This document shows positions 29,610 through 41,108 of a stretch of 64,000 nucleotides of DNA, one piece after another. The DNA lies in the NCBI GenBank assembly GCA_016648135.1, contig JADDOH010023162.1:156580-220579 (forward strand). The letters are read 5' to 3'. Under the pieces are notes generated by a model, which saw only the letters and a list, made by a program, of their open reading frames with translations, ran no database searches and had not been told where the DNA came from. The DNA is from Agrypnia vestita (lineage: Eukaryota; Arthropoda; Insecta; Trichoptera; Phryganeidae). The position numbers and the translations under genes are program-made. Within the stretch, counting starts at the first letter, position 1. The number at the start of each line of letters is the position of its first letter.

Positions 29610-31600
29610 TATACCACGAACAACATTTTTTTAATTATCAGTTACTGAGCTCATCATGAATGTTAGTAGATTGTGGTACATATGCAAAAACAACATTAAT
29701 TGTAAATTTTGTTATTTGTTATAATAATTTTTATTATTAACATTTCTAAATCATTACTGAAAATATTATTCGCACTATTCAAGCACGACATAGCCTGTTA
29801 ATTTTCACCACTTACCATAAAACACGCTCTTAGAATTTCCTTTATAAAACCATCCTGAGAATAACAGTGCTCCTGGAATTCTGATAGGGCTAAACGAGAA
29901 TAGTAATTCGAAAGTAATCGAAAAAAAAATATTTCTGAAAACGACTACTGATGTATGTACATGTATATTAATTACCGTGGAATATCCCTGATCCAATGAT
30001 CGTTTATGATATATGATATAATGATCATTATCAGTTTTTTTTTAAAACAAGGTAATTATGAGTAATGTGAGTAAATATTAAAATTATATACATAATCTAT
30101 GATCTTTTTTATTTTTTCTTTTCGATGATTGTTAAAAGCAATTTTTTTCAGTGAAAAATACAGTTTATTTAAAAAAAACTAACGTCTTTGTGTAAACCAC
30201 TTTGATTATTTTTAAAGTCAGGTTTTGATTCCACTATAGCTTCATTCGGATAGACGTATAATACAATAATAATAACTTCAGTAAGATATTCACCAGATCA
30301 ATTTTTCACAAAACTTTGATTAAAAACATATATAAACTACAACTCTGCCCACGTAAGTTAATTTAAAAATCACAAAATGAGTTGAATCTGAAGTAATATT
30401 CGATAAAAAAATTGACATCAAAAAAGGAAAATAAAAATTATTTTAGTGCGAAAAGTGACAAATGCTTTTCAATTTTTTTATAAAAACTGTTTTCATTTTA
30501 TGCAATAAGACGGTATACTTAATAAATTACAATTTATTTTAATTAATTCATGATGTTTTTTTAAGTTATTAAGTTTATATAATTAAGTTTTTAAAAAATC
30601 GTTTTCAAAGACGCTAAGTAATCGAGACGTTTCTATTATTTTGCAAGTGTTTATATTATTTTGCAAAGTTCATAAATACACAAAGGACTCTTATCTCAAA
30701 ATGTGTTTTTGGCAAATAACTGCCTTAATGCTTATGGGGGCAATACTGCTATGAGGTGTATGAAAGTAAAGCACTTTTTTTATTCTACTCGTTTAATTTA
30801 CTTGAAATGCGTTTTGTCTTGTGAGAGCAATAACAAACCAATCTACTCAACACTACTACAATAAAACTCAACAACATATATTTACGTCAATTTTTAAATA
30901 ATAAAAAAATATTATTATATATACAGCCATTTTTCTAATAATTCTGCTTCAATATAAAAGTTAGCTTTATCAAATTTATGTATAAAAAATCTATAGACAA
31001 CATTGTTCACTGAGAATTTTGAGGGTCTTCGGTTCTCCAACCAGAAAAATCGGAACACTGCTCGCTTAGGTGCAGACTGCTAGCGGAACGGACATGTATA
31101 GACCGTAATAACCGAAAAGCAATTGACGAGTTTGAAATCAGATTTCTTACACGTGACCGCAGTCGTACCAACTCTAGGTACGTAAGGCAGTAAGAGTATG
31201 GTCGAATATAATCAAGTTCTTGTTCAAAATAATAATAAAATAGAATCGGCATTCAAAACAGTTGGTAGATATATATATAAAAAAACGCATTCATTAATTT
31301 TATTATGGAAGTTTAAAATGTTTTTGATGAAAACAAACAGTGGTACATTATAAAATGATTATGATTATTCTGATTCCTAAAATGTTGTCTCACTAATTCA
31401 AACCTTTTTATTTTCTGCTCCGCATTTTATATAATTTGATATATTTTAGCGGTACCTCGATTGGACAGCAATGACCTGACGATTCTTGTATAATATCATT
31501 CCGTGCATTTACTTAACGTAGTTTAAAAACTTACCGATTTATCAAAAAGAATGCAAAATTTACAAAACCACTAATGAAAACGATCAAACTTTTTTACACG
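29610..31600. other. AT-rich, no gene seen
   Basis: Low-complexity and AT-rich. Short frames here have no domain. Nothing to annotate. Confidence 0.4.
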
Positions 31601-32116
31601 CAGCATTTTTCTTCATCGTTTGGTCCAGATCAGGTGTTGCAAGCCGTCCCGATTGCACAAGTAAATTCAGAGTCGATCACCTAACTGGAGAAACTACATC
31701 GAAACTATCTTACTAACTGTTCGCCGAATCATTTTTAACGCGTTTTAAAATTGTACGTTTTTACGAAGCGGTCTTTGCTCTCTGTTTTCGTGATTCTGAT
31801 TTCACGTTACCGGCTTGATACAGAAGCATGGCCAACCAGTATTTGCCAAACCCGGCGCATGCGAGGGCATGTTCTTGATGTTTATGTAATTTGTTTACAA
31901 AATCAGTAAAATAAAAGTGCCATAAACAGACAAATAGTTTAAACAAAATAATGCACGAAAGTCTATAATAACTGTGATACTTTTAGTTACCTAGTGAAAC
32001 CAATTCATATTCCATCTTCACCAACAGTGCTATAATAAAATATATTCCTAGTATTCGCTCAAATTAATTTTTGGTGTTTATTTGTTTATATGATTTTGAT
32101 TTTGTAGTGAAGTAAA
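31600..32116 (+). promoter_or_regulatory. Possible 5' UTR region of a gene starting at 32117
   Basis: Less AT-rich than its surroundings and free of repeats that I recognise. It contains a short upstream ATG frame (MANQYLPNPAHARACS, 31829-31879). An acceptor TTGATTTTGTAG at 32096-32107 just before the coding ATG implies at least one upstream untranslated exon. Inference only. Confidence 0.25.
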
Positions 32117-32186
32117 ATGAAGTCCAGGAATCATTTATATTGGATTTGTGGTGTATTTTTGTTAGCACAGTTGTTGTGTGTATCAG
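32117..32186 (+). CDS. Candidate signal-peptide exon
   Basis: Between acceptor TTTGTAG (ending 32107) and donor TCAG/GTTTGTAAAT (32187) there is ATG AAG… encoding MKSRNHLYWI and CGVFLLAQLLCVS, plus one base of a glycine codon. Length, hydrophobic core and phase-1 ending are typical of signal-peptide exons of secreted or surface proteins (for example immunoglobulin-domain proteins). No later exon is identified, so the protein is unknown. Confidence 0.45.
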
Positions 32187-34499
32187 GTTTGTAAATATTT
32201 ATGCGCTGCTTAGAAAAAATTTCGTTACTTATCTTATACATATATTTACAATTATTATTTTGTGTAAATCGTAAATTGTCTAAAGTTTAACTTTAATTAT
32301 CATAATTTATGTAAAGGTTATACGGGACATCGTATACGGTTACCAGGTAAGGATGGTCTGATGTCGCCATAATAAGGTTTACATTATACGTATAATTATG
32401 TATAGGTATTACGTATGGTACAAAATATTATGGAACTTTCATTACAAAGACTAAGGCTACTTTAATCAATCTGAAATGATATCTTCACGGAAATTTGTAT
32501 CCGATAATTTGAAAAACTCAAACATAATAATATTTACGAAGATTATTATTAAAAATTATATTATAATATATTATATTATATTATATTATTAAAATAACTA
32601 CTTTGACTTCAACTAGTCTCCACTCTTCTTAAAATGTTGTTTATGATTTTTAATTTTATTCTCGCTGCTGTGATATTTCACAATAATGTGACTGGATAGT
32701 TACCGTTGAATTCATCATCTTCAAGGATTAATTTTATTGTCATATCAATCACCAAATTTTAATATATTCTGGCCTGACTGGATTTTTCTGCCAGCAATAA
32801 AATGTATAAATAGTGAATATGTGGAAGTTTTTCGAGTTTGCAATCGAGCTTTGCACGATCCGAACGAAGTTTTTGGATTAAACAAAAAACGTTTTTCCCT
32901 TCTTATTTGTGACCTTTACGATACTTTTTATTGAAAGACAGTAAAATGTAATACATATATCTTTTCGATTTGAAACCACTAGTGCTCTCAATCTATGATT
33001 TAAATCAGTTAAATTAAATTGCATTCCATGCAGTCTTAAATATGTTCATCTTTAGATCTTTTATTAGAAATGTTGAAGTCAGTCTTAATAAAACCCCTTT
33101 TAGGCATCTGGCGCAGCTCCTCCCGCTTTGCGTAAAGCGTCTACCTTCTTGAATATTAAGAGATTGTCTTTAGATAGCAGATTCATTATTATTTTTATTT
33201 TTAACAAACAGACCGTCAAAAGTTCATTAGTGACCATAATAAATTGTCCTAGAGTGATTACGTAGTGAGAGTATCAGTATGAACACATTGTGAATATTTT
33301 GAATATGGTATAATTTCACAATACACTTTTTACGATAAATTAATAAAAAGTAACCAATAATGAATAAATAATGACTTAATAATAAAATAAATTGTTAATA
33401 ATATTCAGATTATCAAAAATTAATAAATACAATTTTAGGATTGAGTTCCAGATTAACAAGTTTTTACACAATACGTAATTATCGCCAACGATATTCATGT
33501 TGCATAGACCTTCTTGAATACAGTGATTTATCCCACGATAACTCATGATTATTCCGCATTATTTTCATTAGATATGAAGAATTATTGCTTCTCCTGTGCT
33601 TTCTATTGTAGTAAATTAGGAATATTTAAATAAATTTTAATGAATTAAAAAAAAATCAAATAATATCTACACAAGTGAATTTAGAATTAAGTTTCGTTGC
33701 CATAAATCAATGGGTAACCGTGACCAAATGGGTGGCGTCACTTTATTTTACAATGATGATGTAATTATTGTGGCTATCTTCTGAACGATTTGTCATTCAG
33801 CAAAAGCACTTAACTGTTTTCAATTCTGAAAATAAAAAAATATTTTTCGAGGATTCCAATTATTTTTAATTTCGTTGGCACTTTTTGTTAGGAAAAAGAA
33901 TGTCTGCAATAAAAATACATATTAAATATGCAATTTAATTAGTATGATTTAATATTTTTATATTGTTTCGTTGGTTAAAATCAATATTATGTTTTTAATT
34001 TTCAAATCAAATTATAACTTATACTATCGAGAGGTATACATAATATAAATATAGGTATACATAGTCATTATGGGTATATAAAATATAATGTTTGACTGCA
34101 AAATATGTAATCAAGTTGTTCTACCTGGAGACACTCAAAAATCAAAAATATTATTGGTAATTTTATGTTATAACGCGGCTTTTGTAGTTTACCTTCGACT
34201 GCCGGTATACACTGTATATAATAAATAATGATAATATATACAATTTATTAATTAATAAATACAATAAAACTAATTAATTAGTTTAACAGTCAGAATTTCT
34301 ATCAAATTTTAAATTATAAGTAACTCGAAATTCAAAAGTGTCGTATTGAATACTTTACACATAGGTATCAATCAATAATCAGTGGCAAACAATAAATAAA
34401 ATGAGTTATCTTTTAAAAATTATTCAATGTAAATAAAAAAGTACAATTTTGAAAAATAAATTACATGGTTTGTAAATGTAATATTCATTTTGAACGATG
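32187..34499. other. AT-rich, presumed intron; no exon called
   Basis: At 33104 an acceptor CCCCTTTTAG is followed by an open GC-richer stretch (ASGAAPPALRKASTFLNI), but its frame does not suit the phase-1 exon at 32117 and no good donor closes it. (ATATT)n runs lie at 32560-32600. Nothing else is seen. Confidence 0.3.
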
Positions 34500-34930
34500 A
34501 CGGACGGAATTGCCACCACCGCGCGCGGGTCGGGAATTAGGAACGAAATTCTTCCTTCCCAATCTCCACCGATAATGATTGATACTCTGACACCCGAGAT
34601 ACACTAGGCCAAAGCTAACTATAATCCACAGTTGACAAATTGTACTTACAGATTTTCGTCGAGTGCCGATTCAATCTCCACTTCTCCTGGCTTCGTCGAA
34701 TCCGGAACAGATCGATCTCTCGTCTTATGTGAACTGATTTGGATTCAAATCTCATTAGAAAAAAAAAGGAATGTCCTTTTTCAAAGAAAAGGACACCGGT
34801 ACACGCTTTCGAACTGCCACTGGGCGGATTTTTCAAAAGTTTAAATCCTGGCTAGCGGTTGGCGTAGAATACATCGGGTGCCAGATTCGACCAATCAAAA
34901 ATCATTTCGCAGCCGGCGCGCGGCGGTTAC
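34500..34930 (-). promoter_or_regulatory. GC-rich island, possible minus-strand promoter and first exon
   Basis: CpG-rich blocks at 34520-34540 (CACCGCGCGCGGGTCGGG) and 34905-34935 (GCCGGCGCGCGGCGGTTACG) surround non-repetitive sequence, unlike the AT-rich neighbourhood. A strong minus-strand donor lies at 34649 (AAAATCT/GTAAGTAC). This is how a promoter with a first exon might look. No core promoter motif is certain. Confidence 0.3.
34650..34755 (-). CDS. Candidate first coding exon
   Basis: From ATG at 34755 it reads MRFESKSVHIRREIDLFRIR and RSQEKWRLNRHSTKI, ending at donor GTAAGTAC with one base left over. Another frame through the same exon (SVPDSTKPGEVEIESALDEN) is also open and has more protein-like composition, which would require an upstream start. 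No homologue recognised and no partner exon found. Confidence 0.25.
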
Positions 34931-35049
34931 GAAACACATTTGAATGTTCTAGAAACTTAAGTATATACGTAATTGTAATGGTTAGTCATTGAAAAATTAT
35001 TTTCGTTAATTTTATTGATTATAGGGTGGCCCAGAGCTTGTAACCTGTA

Positions 35050-35235
35050 TGAGCTGGCTTAAGTGATCATTCTACACGAATTCACAAATTCCACTGCAAG
35101 AATATCCACATAATATCAATTTTTTTAAAGTTGTGTACACGTTTTAAATCGGTTTTATTCGGAAGCCAAAGACATCTACAGTCCTTCCCATGACACAGAT
35201 TACATAGATTTCGCAGCTGGTAATGACACCTTTAT
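35050..35235 (-). repeat. Dispersed ~200-bp repeat, inverted copy
   Basis: Complement of the block at 15925-16125: both share GCTGCGAAATCTATG/AT, TGTCATGGGAAGGACT and ATCACTTAAGCCAGCTCA. Roughly 75-80 percent alike by eye. Non-coding. Confidence 0.6.
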
Positions 35236-35859
35236 ATTTTTAAGCTGTATCTTATTTAATAAATATTTTGTATTACATAATTATAACTCTATGCACATCA
35301 ATAATATTTTTTAATGTTTTTTTTTTTATTTTTTTATTTATTATTTATTTTTATATATTATATATATCATATATATATATAGTATAATATATTATTATTT
35401 AACACAAACTATCACCACATTGACATTTTCAACGCATCAATAAGAAACATAAAACAAACAATAGCTACACTACCGCACCCAAACTAATTTGTACATTATA
35501 TCTTCCCTTCTACTCCCGTCCCACATTCCCCTCCACCCTCTCCATTCGCTATTAATGTATGTTAAAGTAAATTTTTAAATTCAGTGGAAAATTTTTAAGA
35601 TTGTTTTAAAATAAATAAATAAATAAACACACAAATACACACACTCACACAAACTCACTATTGGACATGTTTTTTCTTATTTTTTTATCGATTGTATATA
35701 TGCGTTTTCTTGTAATTGGCCCAAAACTCTGTACATCAATTATTGTTTTTTTTCAAGATTGATTAATTATATGGCTGTAAGAAAACCAATAAATGAAAAT
35801 AAAAAATAAAAAAATAAATAAAAATAAAAAATGTGTATAGAGTTATAACTATAACGTAT
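35236..35859. repeat. Low-complexity T/A-rich tract
   Basis: Long T runs, (TA)n at 35350-35395, (AAAT)n after GTTTTAAAATAAATAAATAA near 35605, then (ACACA)n. The AAAT run may be another LINE tail. No gene. Confidence 0.5.
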
Positions 35860-36100
35860 TATGTTAGGGATATAAAAAACGGCGTCAATATGCAAAAAAA
35901 ATTGAATGGAGTCATCAAGGATTACTAATATAGAATGCACTGAATTCATTTTTTATAGGGAATATAGCCTATAAATTTATAAAAAAACATGATTTTAGAA
36001 AGGAAAGATACATAAAAAAATTAAATAAATGATTCTCGGTGACTGCATTCAAATATATTTTTTTGATACTGCCTTTTGCTGTTATATTCGTCATGTTAAT
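35860..36100. mobile_element. MITE family C, copy 2
   Basis: Inverted ends (GGGATATAAAAAACGGCGTC … GATACTGCCTTTTGCTGTTA) and the internal pair GAATGGAGTCATCAAGGATT / ATTCTCGGTGACTGCATTCA match copy 1 at 15643-15886. Non-coding foldback. Confidence 0.5.
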
Positions 36101-36199
36101 TTTTTTAATTAATTTCTAATGAGAAGATTATATAAATGAAAATTTCCACACAATGCATTTATTGAAATCATAATTTTCTACGTGATTGAAATGATGTTG

Positions 36200-36504
36200 C
36201 ATTCGTCCGTCTTGGAATGGCTCAGCGTTTAGTGCGTTAGACCGCTTCCGTGATGTGTGTATTGTTTGTTTGTTAGTTTCTAAAGTACCTACACGAAGCT
36301 GGGTTCATAATAATTAGTGAACGAACCTCGAGGGCAGGGGTATCACGTAAGTGAATCATAAAAACATTCGTTTTTGTCACGTCATGGGCGGGAAACGCCA
36401 TTATCCGTTGTGCAACGTAATTGGGACAACCTCGAGGCTCTCCGTGTCTGCAACGCGCCCGCGCAGTCGCGCCCCACCGGCGGCGCACGAGCCAGTTTCT
36501 CGAT
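36200..36504. other. tRNA-like head and CpG-rich patch
   Basis: TGGCTCAGCGTTTAGTGCGT at 36218 resembles a polymerase III A-box, but I see no B-box. A CpG-rich stretch follows at 36440-36490. No gene is supported. Confidence 0.25.
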
Positions 36505-36760
36505 TTTCTTAAGGGGTACGCAACCCTTCTTCTTCCTATACCGTTAGTCCCATTTACTTGGGTTGGCCTTCCTTGTCCGCTTTTTCTATTGAGCGCGGTT
36601 TTGTGCTATGTTGTCGTCGAGTTGATCTTCTTTTAAGTCTTTTTCGACCCTCAACCAAGTGGCGGGCGGTCATGGCAGGCTTAGGGCAAACCTCACCATA
36701 TGGTCTTCTGGGCGTCTCTGGACGAGATCATACCATCTTAGACATTTTATTGGTCTTTAA
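36505..36760 (-). pseudogene. RTE-like LINE, C-terminal coding and 3' end
   Basis: Minus-strand frames read RWYDLVQRRPEDHMVRFALS, then RPPATWLRVEKDLKEDQLDD, NIAQNRAQ, stop, KKRTRKANPSKWD and an (AAG)n-like tail (GGAAGAAGAAGGG). The pattern GRP-x-x-x-W-x-x-x-x-x-D-L followed by A-x-D-R/N-x-x-W-K and an ADP/ANP-rich end then AAG repeats is typical of RTE/R1-type LINE tails in insects. Only the last ~80 codons are present, with stops and a frameshift. Confidence 0.55.
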
Positions 36761-38330
36761 TTGATAATAAGGGGTACACCGCCCAGGGAGGATAAATTTT
36801 TGGTAGAAATTGAGTGATTTTTTACAAATGAAACTTTGTAACGCCAACATATTTCAGTCTCACTACAATTCCACAGATGGCGCTAAAAGGCCATTTCTGA
36901 TTAATTTCTTTACAATGTTTTTAATATTCTATTTGAGTTGAATTGAAGAGAATGAATTTTTCATAATCGATATAAGTTACTTTAATGATAGTTGCTTGAG
37001 CATATTCGACCCAATATCAAGGCAGAAATCCTCTTTGGGACCTGATTTTTATTTAATTTTTAGAGACCTCCTCCCTACCTCCCTCCCGCTGGGCCCTTCT
37101 CTAAAATCAAAATTTTATTTTCATTTTTAGATGCTTTTTTATTTGCAATTAAACATGGTGTTAAAAAAAAATCTAAAATATGAATAGCGGAAAAGGTGCA
37201 AATTTTAGCCGTCTTTCTTTTGTATGTTGGAATTTTGCATCCGTCTCTTTCTCCCGGCTGGACGAAAATAAAAGGCATTTTTTCGGCTTTTTTTACCGAG
37301 CGCGATGTTTCTGCGACTGTTTGCATAGTTTGAATGAAATTCAAAAATCGAGTATCACTTTCGAATAAAAGTTAGAGACGCTTTTTTTTAGAATAAAAGT
37401 TAGCAACCTTTTCCCTATTTTTTGATTTTTTTACCGCCTCCAGTTTTTTTTGATATCCACCCAAATCGAAATTTAATTTTTTTTTTATAATTCGATTAAA
37501 AAAATCGTAGAGAGGTGCAACAACTTCCTAAACATAGCGCGCCATAGTGTGTCAGGCCTATAGCAAATTTCTGTTCCTAATTGCGTGTTCACGGAATGGC
37601 GTTTTGGAGTGTTTTTCTGTTTTTTTTATATTTTTGTATACTGCTCTGCGACTCGTTGACTAATTTTACATGTAAATATTGCAATCGATAGAGGACGAGT
37701 GCCGCTATCGAGTGTGCTGAAAATAAACGTTCTGAAGTGATGCACTTCAGAATTTAATTTGCTTTCGGTTTTCACAGTTTCAGCCGCTGCTCCGCAAGGA
37801 GTGGATCTATTCTCTATATAAAAATTAAGATTTGTAGATTTTTTACTTTTCTCCCTTTTAGCGTTTTTACTTTTTTCTATATTTTTTTCGCAAAGTTACA
37901 AGCAAAATCAATTATTTTAAACTAAATCTGGATTTTTTATCAAACGATATTCATTTTTTTCTCGAAGATGCGGCGCTCAAAAGGCTAGGTTCCTGAATAA
38001 TCACACTTGGGTGACGTTATTATGATATAACAGTATAGGTGAAAATTATTCGTTCCTGGAAGCATACATCCTATACAGAGAAATAGTTTGAATGAGTTTG
38101 AATAACATCAAATGAAAAATTCTGCATATAGGTCTTTTTCTTGCGTATAAAGAATTTATAATGATTGTCTTTATGGGTTAAATTATTACATTATATCCTG
38201 TTCATTTTGCTGAGAGCGCTTCAGATTCTTTCCTTAACTATTCATTCTTTACTCTGTAATAAATGAATTTATCACATATACGAATTCGCCAAAATGACCT
38301 CATTTTCACTGCCTACGTTCTACGTTCTTT
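36761..38330. other. AT-rich, no gene seen
   Basis: Several T/A homopolymer runs. No open frame with a domain and no repeat boundaries recognised. Confidence 0.4.
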
Positions 38331-38530
38331 TCTCTTTTACGGTCGCGGAAGACTTGGCATGACCAGTAAAACCAGATTCTAGGAGATGGTCCCGTTAGAA
38401 GTCTCAACAATTGACACGCTTGCATGAGGATATGGATGAATGTGCGTTGGGGCAGAAGAGCGTGGTTCTGTTCTCATGTTCTTTGCCTATCCCACAGAGA
38501 AATGGTAAGTCAGTTAGTTTGTTAATTACT
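38331..38530 (+). repeat. Probable retroelement 3' end
   Basis: GGTCGCGGAAGACTTGGCAT … TTCTTTGCCTATCCCACAGA, then GAAATGGTAAGTCAGTTAG. A related ending (TCTCTGCCTATCCCTGCGGG, then AAAACGGCGTGATGGTGAGT, TTAGTTAG) is at 63826-63885. CTGCCTATCC-GGGA-A-GG-GTGATG is a recurrent end in moth genomes as I recall. Element class unknown. Confidence 0.35.
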
Positions 38531-38611
38531 AAGAATTTATTCAATGCGTATAAATTGTGTGTGTAATAATTAATATTTATTAAGCACGTTTCTTTATCAC
38601 TTTCTACATAT

Positions 38612-38770
38612 TGGCCCTCGTAGCCCAGTGGGTATGATACTGGCTTCTCACACCGAGGGTTCTGGGTTAGATTCCCGGTGAGTACACAAATAATCTGTGT
38701 TGTGGGTGTTTTGTCATGTGTTTCGCTTCTGTGATTGGGCGTCTTGACCTGTTGGAGTGTAAATTAAAAT
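38612..38770 (+). repeat. tRNA-derived SINE, family S
   Basis: Head GGCCCTCGTAGCCCAGTGGG (A-box) and CTGGGTTAGATTCCCGG (B-box), then a body with TTTCGCTTCTGTGATTGG and GCGTCTTGACCTG. A minus-strand copy is at 45960-46138 and a body fragment at 12620-12705. The 5' and 3' acceptor strands do not pair, so it is not a tRNA gene. Confidence 0.7.
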
Positions 38771-40089
38771 GTAAATTAATAACGATAGTTTGAAAATAGT
38801 AAGAATATTGATGTGACACGTATTCCGTGTTCGCATCTCCATTAAAAAAAATACACTAACATTTTACGTTTATTTCTTAACCGTATCTTTTTTATATTTT
38901 TCAGAAAATTTATTTTTACTGATCACTCTATTATAAAACTGACCACGACGTTTTTAAGGTTTCGTTATATTGATGTACATTGATTATCATAATTTTTATT
39001 ATTTTTTTTTTATTTTCTATCCCTATAATTCGTGTAAAAGTTAATATATTTAATCCATTATATTAGAGGAGAGCAGGGGAATTGGCGCTATTAAAAAAAA
39101 ACTTCATGGGAGCCATAGCGGCAAAGATAGCCAACGCACAAAATCAAGTAATTAAACATAAAATATTAATCTTTCTTATTTTACAAAATTACGAAATTTA
39201 TACTTAATGCTATTTATGAATAAAATTTAATTAAATATTTTTAGTAACATGCGAAATCACAGTGATATTATCTTCAGAAAAAGAATTATTACCCAGTACA
39301 AAAATCACAATTATAATCTTTGGCAAAATCTATTCAATCACCATGGGACCTACATCTGTACCAGAGTTCATTAGATTTTCCAGATTCATAACTAATCATA
39401 CACATATTTGAGTTCTCTTCAACGTAGTCACTGCTATTATCATCGCAGATATTACGATCATCATCGATCTCAACTGAAGAAATCCACGAAAATTAAATTT
39501 AAATGTTAAGAATAACCTTAATTTGGTAAAAACACATCGAAGCAAAACATTTAAAATTTAGGATAGACAACTACACTGCTACCTCGCATATAAAGAATTT
39601 ATAATGAAAACTATGTTTTTCTAAATTCATTTTTTTACCATATTAAATTAATTCACTATGCATTTTCTTGTAAAAGCAAAACATAATAATTCACTAAGTA
39701 ATAATACGTGCACCTATTTCGTCACTTGAAACTCAGTACAATACATCAAAAGCACAACATGCATAATGCATGTGTCAAGAAAACAATCCACTACCTGTTA
39801 TATTAAGCAAGAAGAAATAGAATTCCCACAATCCATATGTTCGGTAGAATAGACCCGGTTCAGCAAATGCCGATGAAAGTATAGCACGAGCAGAGACGCC
39901 CAGTTCAGGGGCGTAAATCAATTCAGCATTTTGAATGGAGCCGTGGGCCATTGCAACTACCTAAGCAGAAGCTGAGCGAAATATATGCAACTCAAAAACG
40001 TTACTGCCGATCTCTTTCGATTACACATATTCCAAGCACGTCGCAATATAGATAGAAGATTAAGATACGCCTACACGTTTTATCCCAAA
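38771..40089. other. AT-rich, no gene seen
   Basis: No domain-bearing frame. A frame over 39985-40263 only reflects the start of the neighbouring repeat. Confidence 0.4.
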
Positions 40090-40555
40090 CTAGCTGTGCC
40101 CGCGCGGCTTCGCACGCGTAGATTTTTAGTACATTGTTTGGATCGTCAGTTTATCGAATGTAGAGGAACCTTCTATACAGACCGACACATCCCACCACTC
40201 AGTTTAGAAACTTATAGAACTTTCGGGAATTTTCTAGAACCTTCTCCTTCCAGAAAATTCTAGAGCAGGTTCTTCCGGAACCTTCTAGACTCACCGATGC
40301 AGTCGGCGTGCCTATTTTGAAACAATCTGAAGCATTTGCGGCCTTCCCATAACAAAACAATGTGCTAGAAAGCACATTTCCGTCACCCACTCCCACCCAA
40401 GCACAGCCACCCCCACCAAACTTGCATATTTTCGATGTGACACCAAGGGCTATCCACCACCATAACCAGCGGTGGGTGGTTGTGGCTGGTTGTGGAGAAA
40501 ACTTGGCGAATAAGACACAGTTTCTTACTTTATAGAGATATATATATATATCTAT
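40090..40555 (-). mobile_element. Helitron-like non-autonomous element, copy 1
   Basis: On the minus strand it runs from a TCTATA/(TA)n start near 40555 to ACGCGTGCGAAGCCGCGCGG then GCACAGCTAG at 40090, followed by T. A CTAG end with a GC hairpin just upstream, inserted before T, fits Helitrons. Shares most of its length with 44068-44560 (for example GGCCGCAAATGCTTCA, GTGTCACATCGAAAATATG). The middle contains repeated TTCTAGAAGGTTC-like units. No Rep/helicase coding. Confidence 0.6.
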
Positions 40556-41108
40556 GATTGATGTTGCTAAGGCGTTGTAGATACATACAGGCCATGAACA
40601 TCGGCCAATTTCGCGTCGTTCTGATACCGGAATTCAAATACTGCATAAATATAACGGATTTTCTGTATTACCAAAATTTTATAAATTACGTCTTTGCATG
40701 CTCTACTAGAATGATGAGGTAGAATTTAGATTTCATTTTTGTTAAATCTTGTTATGACTTGTTAATACTTTGAATTTTTAGTATTTTATTAATTTTGTAC
40801 TGTTTGTACAATTAATACTGTCATGGGTCTTTGATCCTTGCAAAGTATTGTAAAGTAATTAATAGGTACCACGTACCTACCGAGACATGAAAAGGCATAT
40901 TTTAAAAGGCAATTCTAGCGTATTTTCTCTATATTCTAGTAGTATTTATTATATGGTATTTTCTCTTTCTTTCTTTTAGCGCAGCATACGCGTAAAATAT
41001 ATACAAATATAAACAGGGTTGTGTATTGTATTAATATGATATCATATTAAAGATAATATAGACTATATATATATATAGTATATATATATATATATATATC
41101 TATATATA
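40556..41108. other. AT-rich, ending in a (TA)n microsatellite
   Basis: No gene seen. From about 41055 to 41108 the sequence is almost pure (TA)n, which continues beyond mariner copy 3 at 42397-42416. Confidence 0.5.

Noticed and set aside
33104..33270. Exon beginning ASGAAPPALRKAST after an acceptor
   Set aside because: Open only in a phase that does not fit the signal-peptide exon upstream, and it lacks a convincing donor.
38612..38690. tRNA gene (also 46066-46138 and 5437-5520)
   Set aside because: A and B boxes are present, but the acceptor stems do not pair and the same body and tail recur, so these are SINE heads.
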